Assembly (NCBI RefSeq): GCF_031127835.1
Contig: NZ_JARXHX010000006.1
Span: forward strand, 62,001 to 126,000
DNA from: Pelagicoccus sp. SDUM812002
Lineage (GTDB): Bacteria; Verrucomicrobiota; Verrucomicrobiia; Opitutales; Opitutaceae
Direction of reading: 5' to 3'
DNA: 64,000 nt
Notes under the pieces: generated by a model
The model's input: the letters and a program-made list of their open reading frames with translations, nothing else
The model's database searches: none
What the model was told of the DNA's origin: nothing
Shown here: piece by piece, positions 45,746-55,009 of the stretch
Position numbering within the stretch: the stretch's first letter is position 1
Layout of the letters: each line of letters starts with the position of its first letter
Made by a program: the position numbers and the translations under genes

Positions 45746-46717
45746 ATGGCAACATTCAACAGCTCACGTGACTCGATCCTACTCGAGTCTGGCACCAACG
45801 AGGTCGAGTTCATCGAATTCTACCTCGGTTCGATTAGCTACGGAATCAACGTCTCAAAGGTTCAACGAGTACTCGCCCGCTCTAGCGTAGACATAACTGG
45901 AGTCGCTCAGGCACCTTGCGGCACGATCGGGATGATCCACATCCAGGACAAACCCATCATGCTGATGGATCTGAAGATGTCGCTCGGCATCCCCTTCGAT
46001 CCAGAGGCTATCCACCCCGAGCGTCAACTTGTCCTCGTTACCACTTTCAACAAGCAAACCACCGCTTTCCTGATCGACGGCATCTCCAAGATCCACCGTA
46101 CTTCCTGGGAGAATTTCGAACCGCTCAACGATAAGGTCACGAGCGAGGGAGCCGGTGGCTATTCGACTGGTACAGTCACTTTCGAGGACAATATTATCGT
46201 CATACTCGATCTCGAGCGCCTTATGCTCTCCCTTTTACCTGCATCCCACGGCAACGTTGGAGTATTGGAATCCACCGAAGCACGCCCAGAGCGCGAAACG
46301 GTACGCATACTTTACGCAGAAGACTCGAAGATGGTGCGCGGCATCACACAGGACATTTTAAACCGTTCCGGCTACGTACAAGTTGACGCTTTCGAGAATG
46401 GGGAGGACGCCTACAACTTCCTGTTAAAACGCATTAGAGAGAAGGACTTCGATGGCGAAGGACCCTACGATCTCGTTTTGACCGATATCGAGATGCCAAA
46501 GATGGACGGGCTCACCCTCTGTCGCCGCGTCAAAACGGAAGCCTGTTCGAATCTCCCACCAAAGGTTGTCGTGTACTCCTCTCTCATCAACAAGGAGATG
46601 GCCCTGAAATGCATATCCGTAGGAGCAGACGCTCAATTGGCGAAGCCCGACGTGAGCGAAATAGTGAGTCTGATCGACTCGCTGTGCCTAGAGGCTCCAG
46701 TCGGGGCGAATTTCTAG
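45746..46717 (+). CDS. cheV: Chemotaxis coupling protein CheV
   Basis: This 323-residue protein joins a CheW domain (about 18-165: 'EVEFIEFYLGSISYGINVSK', 'IGMIHIQDKPIMLMDL', 'DNIIVILDLERLM') to a receiver domain (about 186-318) with Glu192, Asp193 and the phospho-acceptor Asp247 in LTDIEMPKMDG. CheV couples chemoreceptors to CheA and its receiver adjusts the signal. No CheA, CheW or receptor gene lies in the window, so the main chemotaxis cluster is elsewhere. It is flanked by divergent RapA and an unlinked minus-strand gene. Confidence 0.93.
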   Translation: MATFNSSRDSILLESGTNEVEFIEFYLGSISYGINVSKVQRVLARSSVDITGVAQAPCGTIGMIHIQDKPIMLMDLKMSLGIPFDPEAIHPERQLVLVTTFNKQTTAFLIDGISKIHRTSWENFEPLNDKVTSEGAGGYSTGTVTFEDNIIVILDLERLMLSLLPASHGNVGVLESTEARPERETVRILYAEDSKMVRGITQDILNRSGYVQVDAFENGEDAYNFLLKRIREKDFDGEGPYDLVLTDIEMPKMDGLTLCRRVKTEACSNLPPKVVVYSSLINKEMALKCISVGADAQLAKPDVSEIVSLIDSLCLEAPVGANF

Positions 46718-46718
46718 C

Positions 46719-47711
46719 TCAAACATCTACCGTACCCACGATCTTTCGGGCGGCGTAGTCCCAGAATACACTAGACTCGGCATCGATCTTGAAACCACCC
46801 AGCCAACGCTCGGGGAACGAACCACCAAGGTAATTGCCGCTGCCAGATAGCAATGCTATGCCACGCGGCGTCAACTCGAGCAGCTGTGCATCGAAGGCTT
46901 CAAAAGCGAGATCGCGCGGCGGGCAAAGGAAAGGGCTTCCGGAGACAGTTCGCAGCAGCGGATCGCTGCCCGAGCAAAGCCCATCGATCACTGCCCAAAA
47001 CTCCCAGTCGATGCGAAACGGCGTCTCTTCCGTTGCTTGTACCGCAGCGTATAGATCCCTTGGCGAGGTCACGCCCAATCGTACTGCGTCAAGAGTCTGC
47101 AGTTGCGAAATCGAGAGCCCATTTTCTTGGCTCGGCAACTCTTGAAGCCAACGTGCTAACCCCGCGGCGAGCGAAGCCAGCCCTTCGAACGACGCACGCT
47201 CCAAAGCAGCTTCAACGGCAAACGGATCCGATCCCGATACTGCGTCCCAGGCTATGGCGTAGATCGCGTGCGTTCCAGCAGGAATCGACTCCGCTACCTT
47301 GGCTATTTCAAGTAAGGCGCCGTCGCCAAAAACTGAAAGAGATCCATCGACTTGCATGAGCTTGGCCTTTGCCTGTTCCGGGATTGGGCGCTCGCTCAGC
47401 CATCCAAGAATCTGGGCCAGCTGCAGTTGGTCGGTCAGGCTCCCGCCGAAAAGCAGACAGACATCTTCGCCCGATTCGAAGGCAGAGCTCAGCTCCATAT
47501 TTCGTAGCTTGAAATCTTCCTCGACCACATTGTCCTCGTCCCAGGAAGCCGCAGCGTAGGCGAAGGAGCGGGAATTGGCGAAGGTTTCGAGGTCGTTGCC
47601 AGCAACAAGACGTCCGAAGGCGAGCGGGTCCTGCCACGCAAAGGCCTTCACATGGTCGTCCGCTCTTTTCAAAGCGTTCTCCGTCGCCACTTCATTTGTA
47701 AAAATCCGCAT
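46719..47711 (-). CDS. DUF1835-like protein of unknown function
   Basis: This 330-residue cytoplasmic protein resembles DUF1835-type proteins in two places: 'LLFGGSLTDQLQLAQILGWL' at about 87-106 and the C-terminal LTPRGIALLSGSGNYLGGSFPERWLGGF pattern (about 290-316), where family members have an LT..G...L and a closing RWLGG. The ends are charged and without membrane segments. The gene is convergent with cheV (1 bp between stops). Function unknown, and the family match is by eye. Confidence 0.7.
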   Translation of the reverse strand: MRIFTNEVATENALKRADDHVKAFAWQDPLAFGRLVAGNDLETFANSRSFAYAAASWDEDNVVEEDFKLRNMELSSAFESGEDVCLLFGGSLTDQLQLAQILGWLSERPIPEQAKAKLMQVDGSLSVFGDGALLEIAKVAESIPAGTHAIYAIAWDAVSGSDPFAVEAALERASFEGLASLAAGLARWLQELPSQENGLSISQLQTLDAVRLGVTSPRDLYAAVQATEETPFRIDWEFWAVIDGLCSGSDPLLRTVSGSPFLCPPRDLAFEAFDAQLLELTPRGIALLSGSGNYLGGSFPERWLGGFKIDAESSVFWDYAARKIVGTVDV

Positions 47712-47826
47712 CGGTCAGGCAATAGGTGTGCCGATTTTCGCCCATCGTCAAATCCGATTTCGACTCTAGGTCCCGAGTGGCCCTATGCAAATCCGTCGTT
47801 CGAACTCGAAGATACCGAAGTCCTCG

Positions 47827-48396
47827 CTACTCGCAGCAAAAATCGATCATCAATTCGCTGCCGAATCCCTCGAAAATGTATTGGCGGCGAAAGCTCATCG
47901 CAGCGGTGTCCACCTTCATGCGCCTATTCTTCAGCACCTTGGGGGTCGTCAGAGCCAAATTCGGGTACCATTTAGTGAGCCCGCCTTTGACGAGCCCAAC
48001 CATCATGTTCCCCAGCTCGCCAAGCGTGTCCTGCAAGGCAGACTCGCTGTCCTCGCCCTCCAACCAATCAAGACTGGGCAAATCAAAGAGTTTAAGCGCG
48101 AATCGCTCGGCTGCCGCTTTCGGCAATACTAGCATGACCTTTCCCGAGGCATCTCCTACCCAACTTACGACAATCGCATAAAGGCCATCGGCGATGGGTA
48201 GCTTATTGAGCATGTCGCCCGCAGGGTTCTCGATGAGGCAGCTGGCATCCTTCCACGTCACGTCCTCTCCGACCATTGAATCGAAGACGGTGACTACCGC
48301 CTCCCTCGCTAGATTGTCCAAACGCTCAGTTGGTATGTTTTCAGTGGGCATGCTTTGATTCATTTGTGGGGCGCTATACACTTTGGCTTCTGACAA
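47827..48396 (-). CDS. CheX-like chemotaxis phosphatase domain protein
   Basis: This 189-residue protein has the CheC/CheX-type motif TLGELGNMMVGLVKGGL (E127-x2-N130), the Glu-Asn pair that attacks phospho-CheY in CheX. A central strand pair (LYAIVVSWVGDASGKVMLVL) and a final beta region fit the fold. A second CheX-like gene lies at 54445. A short polar N-terminus (1-22) has alternative ATGs at residues 12 and 16. The family role is dephosphorylation of CheY; the partner here is not visible. Confidence 0.78.
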   Translation of the reverse strand: MSEAKVYSAPQMNQSMPTENIPTERLDNLAREAVVTVFDSMVGEDVTWKDASCLIENPAGDMLNKLPIADGLYAIVVSWVGDASGKVMLVLPKAAAERFALKLFDLPSLDWLEGEDSESALQDTLGELGNMMVGLVKGGLTKWYPNLALTTPKVLKNRRMKVDTAAMSFRRQYIFEGFGSELMIDFCCE

Positions 48397-48410
48397 TCAG
48401 TGGATAAGCT

Positions 48411-48418
48411 CTAATCGG
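48411..48418 (-). promoter_or_regulatory. GCCGATTA box upstream of the CheX-like gene
   Basis: On the minus strand GCCGATTA matches the -10 of flagellar sigma factor promoters (GCCGATAA) at 7 of 8 bases, about 15 bp before the start codon. No good TAAA is found at the usual spacing upstream, so this is a weak candidate. A second GCCGATCA lies on the plus strand at 48474-48481, facing the HDOD gene. Confidence 0.3.
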
Positions 48419-48656
48419 CCAACGCATGCGGTTCTGAACACTTTCACCGAACTTGCTGCGTAATAACACTCAAGCCGATCAGAAACACCTCTTCTTGAGA
48501 AACGATCACCCTAGCGCTCCACAGCGCTCTTCTTCGAGGGATAAGGAGGATTTTACTTAATAAGGCTATAGGTTGTGCCGAATAGAAAGAAAGGTGTATT
48601 ACGAGACTCCCGTTTTCTGAGTCTCCCCCTAACAATCATAAGCTACAGCTCCTCAA

Positions 48657-49517
48657 ATGCCTGACCAGCAAGACACAACCTCTCCCGCACAAACGGTGGC
48701 ACACGCCATCGTGCAGGGAATCAAGACGGGGAAACTAGAGCTCCCTGTCATGCCAGCTGTCGCTAGCAAGATTCTAGCCCTCACCAATGACGCAAACGCC
48801 GACATGGCGGAGCTCTCCAAGCTCATTCACGGAGACCAGTCTATAGCCTCCCAAACTTTGCGCATTGCCAACTCAGCTGGTTACGCCAGCGGCGAGCCCA
48901 TCGTTTCCCTCCAGCAAGCCGTCACGCGGCTTGGAATGAAACTGCTCGGCGAGATCGCCATCGCTGTATCGATCCAGAGCGACATCTTCAAGGCGCCCGG
49001 CTTCGAGAAACAAATCAAAAGCCTCCTTCGCCACGCCCTCGCCGCAGGAGCCTACGGTCGGGAAATTGCCCGCAAACGACGACGCAATGTCGAAGGCCAA
49101 TTCCTTTGCGGCCTCCTCCACTCCGTGGGCCGCCCCATATGCCTGCAGTTAATAGCTCAAGAACAGGAACGCATGGGCGTCACCTTGGAGGACCAGGAGC
49201 TAAAGCAAATCGTCGCCGCCCTGAGCCCAAAGGTCGCCACCAAAGTTGCCATCGACTGGAAGCTACCCAAGCAACTCCAGATAACGACCGTCTACTACCA
49301 GAAGTACACCACCGCACCCACCTTTAAAGACGAGTGTGCAGCCACCTACCTCTCCCAACGATTCGCAAACTGGATCGTAAACCCGGTCGGAACGAACATC
49401 ATCGAGCTCGGACGGGATCCCGTCGTCGAATATCTCAATTTCTACCAAGATGACTTTCAGGAACTCCTCACTAAGAAAGACGACGTGAAAGCGGTAGTAT
49501 CCGCCATGGAGCTATGA
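48657..49517 (+). CDS. HDOD-domain signalling protein
   Basis: This 286-residue cytoplasmic protein has an HDOD domain (about 25-225): LPVMPAVASKILALTND, 'LIHGDQSIASQTLRIANSAG', 'SLQQAVTRLGMKLLGEIAIA', and FLCGLLHSVGRPI where an active HD hydrolase would have HD. HDOD proteins lack the metal pair and act as signalling or regulatory scaffolds, often in motility and c-di-GMP networks. It is divergent from the CheX-like gene, and its stop overlaps the SthA start by 4 bp. Confidence 0.87.
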   Translation: MPDQQDTTSPAQTVAHAIVQGIKTGKLELPVMPAVASKILALTNDANADMAELSKLIHGDQSIASQTLRIANSAGYASGEPIVSLQQAVTRLGMKLLGEIAIAVSIQSDIFKAPGFEKQIKSLLRHALAAGAYGREIARKRRRNVEGQFLCGLLHSVGRPICLQLIAQEQERMGVTLEDQELKQIVAALSPKVATKVAIDWKLPKQLQITTVYYQKYTTAPTFKDECAATYLSQRFANWIVNPVGTNIIELGRDPVVEYLNFYQDDFQELLTKKDDVKAVVSAMEL

Positions 49518-50968
49518 CACCTGACGAAACTTTCGATCTCATCGTAATCGGCTCCGGACCGGGCGGACAAAAAGCCGCCGACCAGGCCGCCAAGGCAGGT
49601 CTCAAAGTCGCAATCGTCGAACGCGAACGCGCGGTCGGTGGAACTTGCGTGCACCTAGGCACCATCCCCAGCAAGACCCTCCGCGAAGCCGCCCTCACAA
49701 TCACAACCCTCAAGCGAAACGCGGACGTCTTCGACTTCAAGCTCAAGGATGACATGGAAGTCTCCACCTTGATGAAGCGTCTCGACACGGTCCTCCAGTC
49801 CTACACCTCCTTCATTTCCAGCCACATCGGAGCCTCCGGTGGCAAAGTCTTTCTCGGACGGGCCAGTTTCATCGACGCGAACACCGTGCTCGTAACCTCA
49901 GTTAAAGGGAAGAAAACCGTGCTGGGAACAAAGCACACCGTCATCGCGGCCGGCTCCCGTCCCCGCACTCCACTAGAGATACCTGTGGACCACGAGCACA
50001 TCCTGGACAGCGATTCTATCCTCAGCATGATATACCTTCCCCGTTCTTTGACAGTGGTCGGGGCCGGCGTAATCGCTTCAGAATACGCATCCATATTCTC
50101 ACTACTAGGGGTCAAGGTAACGATGGTAGACCGCACGCCGCGGCCCCTCATGTTCATGGAGCCAGAGCTAACTACCAAGTTTCTAGACAACTTCACCCGA
50201 AACGGCGGCACTTACATCGGCAACGTCAAAGTAAAGAGCGTCGAATGGAATGGACTCCAAGTCCACGCCGAACTCGACAACGGAGAAGAACTGACAAGTG
50301 ACAAGATGCTGGTCGCCCAAGGACGACTCGCCAACGTCGAACCCCTCAACCTCGAGACTGTAAATATGGTCCTAGGCCGCAACAACGTCATCTCCGTAAA
50401 CGAGAACTACCAGACCTCCGTGCCCAGCATTTACGCTGTCGGAGACGTCATCGGTCCCCCTTCCCTCGCCTCCGTCTCTATGGAGCAAGGTCGCCGAGCC
50501 GTCCGCCATATACTCGGCAAAGCACCGCACCACGCCATTGAGCTTGTCCCCATCGGTATCTACTCAGTGCCTGAACTCTCTTCCGTCGGACTCTCCGAGG
50601 AACAGGCCCGGGAAAAATACGGCGATAACATCATAATCGGCCGAGCTGGCTTCGAAGAGGTAGCCCGCGGACAGATCGCCGGCATACAAGACGGTATGCT
50701 AAAAATGATCGCTGACCCACAAGGCAAGAAACTACTCGGAGTTCACATCGTCGCTGAGGGCGCCACCGATCTCGTGCACGTCGGCGAGATGGCCATCCTC
50801 AACGGCAACGACATCGATATCTTTTTGGAGAACATCCTAAACTTCCCCACTCTCGGAGAAGCCTACCGGATCGCCGCTATCGATATCGCCACTAAACGTG
50901 CCAAACGCCAAAACAAAAGGCATGTGCCTCGTATCCAAAAATTAATCGACGAAGCTGAGCTTAATTAA
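49514..50968 (+). CDS. sthA: Si-specific NAD(P)+ transhydrogenase (soluble)
   Basis: This 484-residue flavoprotein has two dinucleotide folds (VIGSGPGGQKAADQAAK; LTVVGAGVIASEYASIFS) and the redox motif CVHLGTIPSKTLRE. The second cysteine of the disulfide in lipoamide dehydrogenases is Thr here, the mark of SthA. A C-terminal dimerisation domain is present. SthA exchanges reducing equivalents between NADPH and NADH. The ATG overlaps the HDOD stop (ATGA), so the pair is translationally coupled, an unusual partner for SthA. Confidence 0.9.
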   Translation: MTPDETFDLIVIGSGPGGQKAADQAAKAGLKVAIVERERAVGGTCVHLGTIPSKTLREAALTITTLKRNADVFDFKLKDDMEVSTLMKRLDTVLQSYTSFISSHIGASGGKVFLGRASFIDANTVLVTSVKGKKTVLGTKHTVIAAGSRPRTPLEIPVDHEHILDSDSILSMIYLPRSLTVVGAGVIASEYASIFSLLGVKVTMVDRTPRPLMFMEPELTTKFLDNFTRNGGTYIGNVKVKSVEWNGLQVHAELDNGEELTSDKMLVAQGRLANVEPLNLETVNMVLGRNNVISVNENYQTSVPSIYAVGDVIGPPSLASVSMEQGRRAVRHILGKAPHHAIELVPIGIYSVPELSSVGLSEEQAREKYGDNIIIGRAGFEEVARGQIAGIQDGMLKMIADPQGKKLLGVHIVAEGATDLVHVGEMAILNGNDIDIFLENILNFPTLGEAYRIAAIDIATKRAKRQNKRHVPRIQKLIDEAELN

Positions 50969-51054
50969 GAGCCACGAAAGCGTCAGATTTTTTTACATTT
51001 TGACCACTTACGGATTGTAAGTGACTGGCGATAGGCGCATTGTAGAGGCCAAAT

Positions 51055-51789
51055 ATGTGCGGGCGATACACTTTGAGGAAGGGATTGAGCAATGTTGCCG
51101 AAAAGCTGGGCAACTACCTGCTCGAGACCGCTCCAGAATCGGTAAGCAACATAGGCCCACGCTTCAACATCGCCCCGACACAGAACAATCTCGTTCTGCG
51201 CAAGTCATTTGAAAAACCAGATCGCTTGCAAGCTGCCTACTTGCGTTGGGGACTGATACCAAGCTGGTCAAAAACACCTCAAACCCAGGCTCCGATGATC
51301 AACGCCCGGTCCGAAACGGTCGCTGATAAGCCGTCGTTTCGAGCTGCCTTCCAGCGGCGCCGTTGCCTGATCCCCGCTGACGGCTTCTACGAATGGAAAA
51401 AGTCCAAAGGAGTTAACCAACCTTACTTCTTCTCCATGGCCGACGACTCCGTCTTTCTCATGGCCGGTATCTGGGAAACGTGGGTCGGAGACCACCAGCA
51501 AAGGTTCGACAGCTACACCATCTTAACGACAAACGCCAACTCTCTCATGGCAAAGTATCATGAGCGAATGCCCGTAATCCTCGCGGGCGATCGTTTGGAG
51601 CAATGGCTAGAGCCAAGCATGGCTAACCTCGGTCCAAATGAGCGACACGAACTCCTGTCTCCGATAGAATCCGAACTGATGAGCTGCCAGCCCGCCAATC
51701 CTATCGTAAACAACAACCGGAGCGAAGGACCAAAGTGCCTCACACCGCCCGAATCCAAGCCGATCCCGCAGCTCGACCTAGAGCTCTAG
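51055..51789 (+). CDS. SRAP domain protein (YedK/HMCES family)
   Basis: This 244-residue protein has the SRAP core with catalytic Cys2 (MCGRYTL), FNIAPTQ, 'MINARSETVADKPSFRAAF', CLIPADGFYEW with the active Glu, and the His in YHERMPVIL. The protein binds abasic sites in single-stranded DNA through Cys2 and shields them. The start must be the ATG at 51055, because Cys2 follows the initiator directly. Its stop overlaps the convergent YheT gene by 4 bp. Confidence 0.92.
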   Translation: MCGRYTLRKGLSNVAEKLGNYLLETAPESVSNIGPRFNIAPTQNNLVLRKSFEKPDRLQAAYLRWGLIPSWSKTPQTQAPMINARSETVADKPSFRAAFQRRRCLIPADGFYEWKKSKGVNQPYFFSMADDSVFLMAGIWETWVGDHQQRFDSYTILTTNANSLMAKYHERMPVILAGDRLEQWLEPSMANLGPNERHELLSPIESELMSCQPANPIVNNNRSEGPKCLTPPESKPIPQLDLEL

Positions 51790-52757
51790 AGCTCTTCCAA
51801 AAAGCGCAAGGCCACTGCCTCGTGCCAAGCTCGATCTACTTCCCTTCGAGATGGGAAACCTAAGTGGCCTCCCCTGTTAGGGTAAACTGAATACAGAGCA
51901 GAGTTTTCAAGCACAACACTTTCAGGAAAACACGCCTCGGATAAAAACGGATCATTACGCGCGTTGATCAATAAGGACGGTACACGAATATCCTGCAGCC
52001 AATTCAAGGCGCTGCACTTCCGCCAGTAGTCTTCCGCGCTCAGATAGCCGTTCAGCGGCGCCGTATACCTACCGTCAAAGGCTAGGAAGCTTTGCAAGTC
52101 ACGCACACCTATCGCGTCCAATTCTTCTGGATACACCTTCGCCTTCGCTTCCACCTTTTCGCTTAACAAGCGTATGAATCGACGCATATAGAACCGATTC
52201 TCTTTCTCCCCGATTTTCAAAGCTGAACCCTCAAGGTCTATCGGAGCCGAAACCGCTACAGCTCCTTTCACGATCGGATTGATCGCAGACGGATTCTCAC
52301 CCATGTATTTAAGCACGACATTTCCGCCGAGACTGAACCCGAAAAGAAACAGGCGGCGGTACCTATGTTCGAGAACGCTAAGCACTTCCCCTAGATCACC
52401 CGTTTCTCCGCTATGGTAAAAGCGCAAAGTTCGATTCAGCTCTTCGCTACAACCACGCATGTTCATCGCCACCAGATCCCAATCACTTCCAGATAAAGCC
52501 TTCGCCAAGCTCTTCACGTAAGGTGCTTCCGAAGACCCTTCTAGGCCATGCAACGCCAGAACGCATGTATCAGAACTTTCGCTACCCTCGGAGTTCATCG
52601 TATCGAGATCGACGAAGTCCCCATCCCCCAGCTCCACCCGATCTCGACGATAACGAACCGGAAACCGTCGGCGACTCAGGTTCGGCACTATAGTCTCAAT
52701 ATGCGCACCCCTAAGAAACAGAGGGCATTGGTAAGGTACGCAGTCGAGGAATGGCAT
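51786..52757 (-). CDS. YheT-family alpha/beta hydrolase
   Basis: This 323-residue protein matches the YheT/EMB8-type hydrolase family: 'LRGAHIETIVPNLSRR', LALHGLEGSSEAPYVKSLA, NMRGCS, LFLFGFSLGGNVVLKYMGE (nucleophile Ser in GFSLGG), and the late acid/His pair 'LLINARNDPFLSEACF' and GGHLGF. Natural substrates of the family are mostly unknown; esterase activity is expected. It ends convergently with the SRAP gene. Confidence 0.9.
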   Translation of the reverse strand: MPFLDCVPYQCPLFLRGAHIETIVPNLSRRRFPVRYRRDRVELGDGDFVDLDTMNSEGSESSDTCVLALHGLEGSSEAPYVKSLAKALSGSDWDLVAMNMRGCSEELNRTLRFYHSGETGDLGEVLSVLEHRYRRLFLFGFSLGGNVVLKYMGENPSAINPIVKGAVAVSAPIDLEGSALKIGEKENRFYMRRFIRLLSEKVEAKAKVYPEELDAIGVRDLQSFLAFDGRYTAPLNGYLSAEDYWRKCSALNWLQDIRVPSLLINARNDPFLSEACFPESVVLENSALYSVYPNRGGHLGFPSRREVDRAWHEAVALRFLEEL

Positions 52758-52884
52758 GTGATTCCGGATACAAGCTCACTTCTGGAACCACACAAGGCTA
52801 CAAAGCACGGCGTAACCGCTTTTTTGCGTGAAGACAAAATAGCGCTCTTGCTGCCAGCCTTAGTATTTGTCTTAACCAACAGAC

Positions 52885-54225
52885 ATGGAGGAACGGGAAG
52901 AACAGACCCAAGCTGTCAGCACCGCCTTCGACCGCGATATCAACCGGTTGAAGGAGATGCACCCGAGCGATGTCGCCGAAGAGATCGAAGATCGCGACCT
53001 CAACGAAATACGTGACGTTCTGCGCCAATTCAGCGACGAACATGTCGCCGAAATCCTAACTGAGCTTCCTCAAGAGATCCAAACAGACCTCATGGAGAAT
53101 ATGAGGCTGGATCGCGTCTCCGAAATCATCCCAGAGATGTACTCCGACGACGCCGCGGACGCCCTCGGCCAAGTCTCACCAGAACGCCTGCAGTCCATCA
53201 TGAACCAACTCCCCGACCAAGATGTCGAGGAGATCACCAACCTGCTCGAGTATCCGGAGGACACCGCTGGCGGAATCATGCGGACGGAGGTACACACCGT
53301 CCTGACCTCCATGGCCCTTTCCGAGGCTCGCGAAGCCGTGCGGCGCGGTGAGGAAGAGGACCAAGACAACGCTCTGTATGTTTACGCAGTCGACGAGAAC
53401 GGTCGTTTGCAGGGGGTACTGCGCTTGCGCGACCTGCTATTCCGCGACCTTAGACTCAAGGTCTCGGCCGTCATGATCAACGACGTCCGCTCCATTAGCG
53501 TACACGCCGACCAGGAAGAGATCGCTAACATTTTCCAGAAGTACAACTACCTCGCCCTTCCTGTCGTCGACGACTTCGGCAAACTCGTCGGACTCGTAAC
53601 TTCTGACGACGTAATCGACGTCATTCAGGAAGAAGCCACGGAGGACATGCAACGCATGGTCGGCTTGAGCGGCGAGGAAATGGTCACCACCCCGTGGACG
53701 CGATCCGCCAAAAACCGGATTCCCTGGCTGCTCATAAACCTCGGCACCGCCTTTCTCGCAGCGTGGGTGGTGTCCATGTTCGAAGATACCCTCATCAAAT
53801 ACGCGATGCTAGCCGCATTCCTACCTATCGTCGGCGGCATGGGTGGAAACGCAGGCGCCCAAACCCTTACCATCGTCGTTCGCTCCCTTGCACTTGGTGA
53901 AATCGAAGACAACGAGTGGCGACGCGTCCTCGTCAAGGAGATCACCATCGGGGTCGTCTCTGGATTGGTAATCGGCACGGCCGTCGGCCTCATATCCTGG
54001 CTCTGGATGGGCAGCTGGGTACTTGGCGGAGTGGTTTGCCTTGCCATGCAGTTGAACTTACTGGCGGCTGCGATGGCAGGTGTGCTCGTCCCCATCGGAC
54101 TACGGGCTGTGAAAGTCGACCCCGCCTTGGCATCCTCCATAATGGTCACCACCGTAACCGACGTCATGGGCTTCTTCCTTTTCCTCAGCTTGGCCAGCCT
54201 CGCCCTCAACTTTTTGCAGCTTTAA
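52885..54225 (+). CDS. mgtE: MgtE-type magnesium transporter
   Basis: This 446-residue protein has an N-terminal helical superhelix (about 1-125: 'EMHPSDVAEEIEDRDLNEIR', 'EILTELPQEIQTDLMENM'), two CBS domains (about 130-255), a plug helix and five membrane helices from about 275 with the family's PIVGGMGGNAGAQT segment. It forms a dimeric Mg2+ channel whose cytoplasmic domains sense Mg2+. No M-box riboswitch is visible in the 127 bp upstream. Confidence 0.92.
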   Translation: MEEREEQTQAVSTAFDRDINRLKEMHPSDVAEEIEDRDLNEIRDVLRQFSDEHVAEILTELPQEIQTDLMENMRLDRVSEIIPEMYSDDAADALGQVSPERLQSIMNQLPDQDVEEITNLLEYPEDTAGGIMRTEVHTVLTSMALSEAREAVRRGEEEDQDNALYVYAVDENGRLQGVLRLRDLLFRDLRLKVSAVMINDVRSISVHADQEEIANIFQKYNYLALPVVDDFGKLVGLVTSDDVIDVIQEEATEDMQRMVGLSGEEMVTTPWTRSAKNRIPWLLINLGTAFLAAWVVSMFEDTLIKYAMLAAFLPIVGGMGGNAGAQTLTIVVRSLALGEIEDNEWRRVLVKEITIGVVSGLVIGTAVGLISWLWMGSWVLGGVVCLAMQLNLLAAAMAGVLVPIGLRAVKVDPALASSIMVTTVTDVMGFFLFLSLASLALNFLQL

Positions 54226-54420
54226 CTCCGATTTTCAGAGAAGCAGCCAGCAGCAGTAAATTTCCCGCTAATCAGACTCGCAAACGTCTCAGTTACAGCG
54301 AATTGTTCCGATTAATCGACAAAAGCCACTTTCGCTGCAACGCTGACCTCGCACATTACATTTGCTCCGTCTATCACTCGGAAACCTAACTACTCCTAAG
54401 CAATCTCCGAGAATCGAGCA

Positions 54421-54428
54421 GCCGATAC
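54421..54428 (+). promoter_or_regulatory. GCCGATAC box upstream of the CheX gene
   Basis: GCCGATAC matches the flagellar sigma factor -10 (GCCGATAA) at 7 of 8 bases and lies 16 bp before the ATG. No TAAA is found at the 15-bp spacing; a TAAG lies 20 bp upstream. Confidence 0.3.
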
Positions 54429-54444
54429 CAAGAATCCCACAAAC

Positions 54445-54966
54445 ATGTCCGTTTCTGTACCCGTCGGAAAAATCCACGAATTTCTAAGCTCATCGCTAAT
54501 CAAGGTGATCGATACCATGGCGAGCATGGAGTGTACATGCGTAGGTCAGGATGCTTATTCCGGTAAACAAGCTTTCAGCCCACAGATTGATCCCGCAAAG
54601 GATGACTCGAAACGCATGTTCGCCTCCTCTGTCGGATTCGCCGGTGAGATTAACGGTGTGTGCTACCTCTTCATGACGGAAAACTTCGCATACGGAGCAG
54701 GTGCGAAGATTACCGGACTTGATCGCGAAGACCTCGATGACGATGTCGTACGCGACGTTTGCGGAGAACTCACCAACATGTTCGCCGGCACCTTCAAAAA
54801 CAAGCTTGCCGATCTCGGGCTGCCCTCAACGCTCACGCTTCCGACAGTTGTGCAAGGCAAACGCATGGCGATCAGCACCGCTGGAACGGCAGAACAGTAC
54901 CGCTTCACCTTCGAAGTGGCTGGTCTGAACATCTACGCCGACCTCCTGCTTTCAAAACGCGTCTAG
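54445..54966 (+). CDS. CheX-type chemotaxis phosphatase
   Basis: This 173-residue cytoplasmic protein carries the CheX pattern: 'VCGELTNMFAGTFKNKLADL' with the active Glu108-x2-Asn111 pair, a preceding helix EDLDDDVVRDV, and the C-terminal strands 'YRFTFEVAGLNIYADLLLS'. CheX homodimers remove phosphate from CheY. It is the second such protein in the window and is not in an operon with other chemotaxis genes. An 8-bp GCCGATAC box lies close upstream. Confidence 0.85.
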   Translation: MSVSVPVGKIHEFLSSSLIKVIDTMASMECTCVGQDAYSGKQAFSPQIDPAKDDSKRMFASSVGFAGEINGVCYLFMTENFAYGAGAKITGLDREDLDDDVVRDVCGELTNMFAGTFKNKLADLGLPSTLTLPTVVQGKRMAISTAGTAEQYRFTFEVAGLNIYADLLLSKRV

Positions 54967-55009
54967 GCTGGTTTTAAAAGTCTCTCGCCCCAGTCGTATT
55001 TGCCGGGGC

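Noticed and set aside
52758-52884. Magnesium riboswitch (M-box) before mgtE
   Set aside because: The region is only 127 bp and shows no M-box core or conserved stem pattern by eye.
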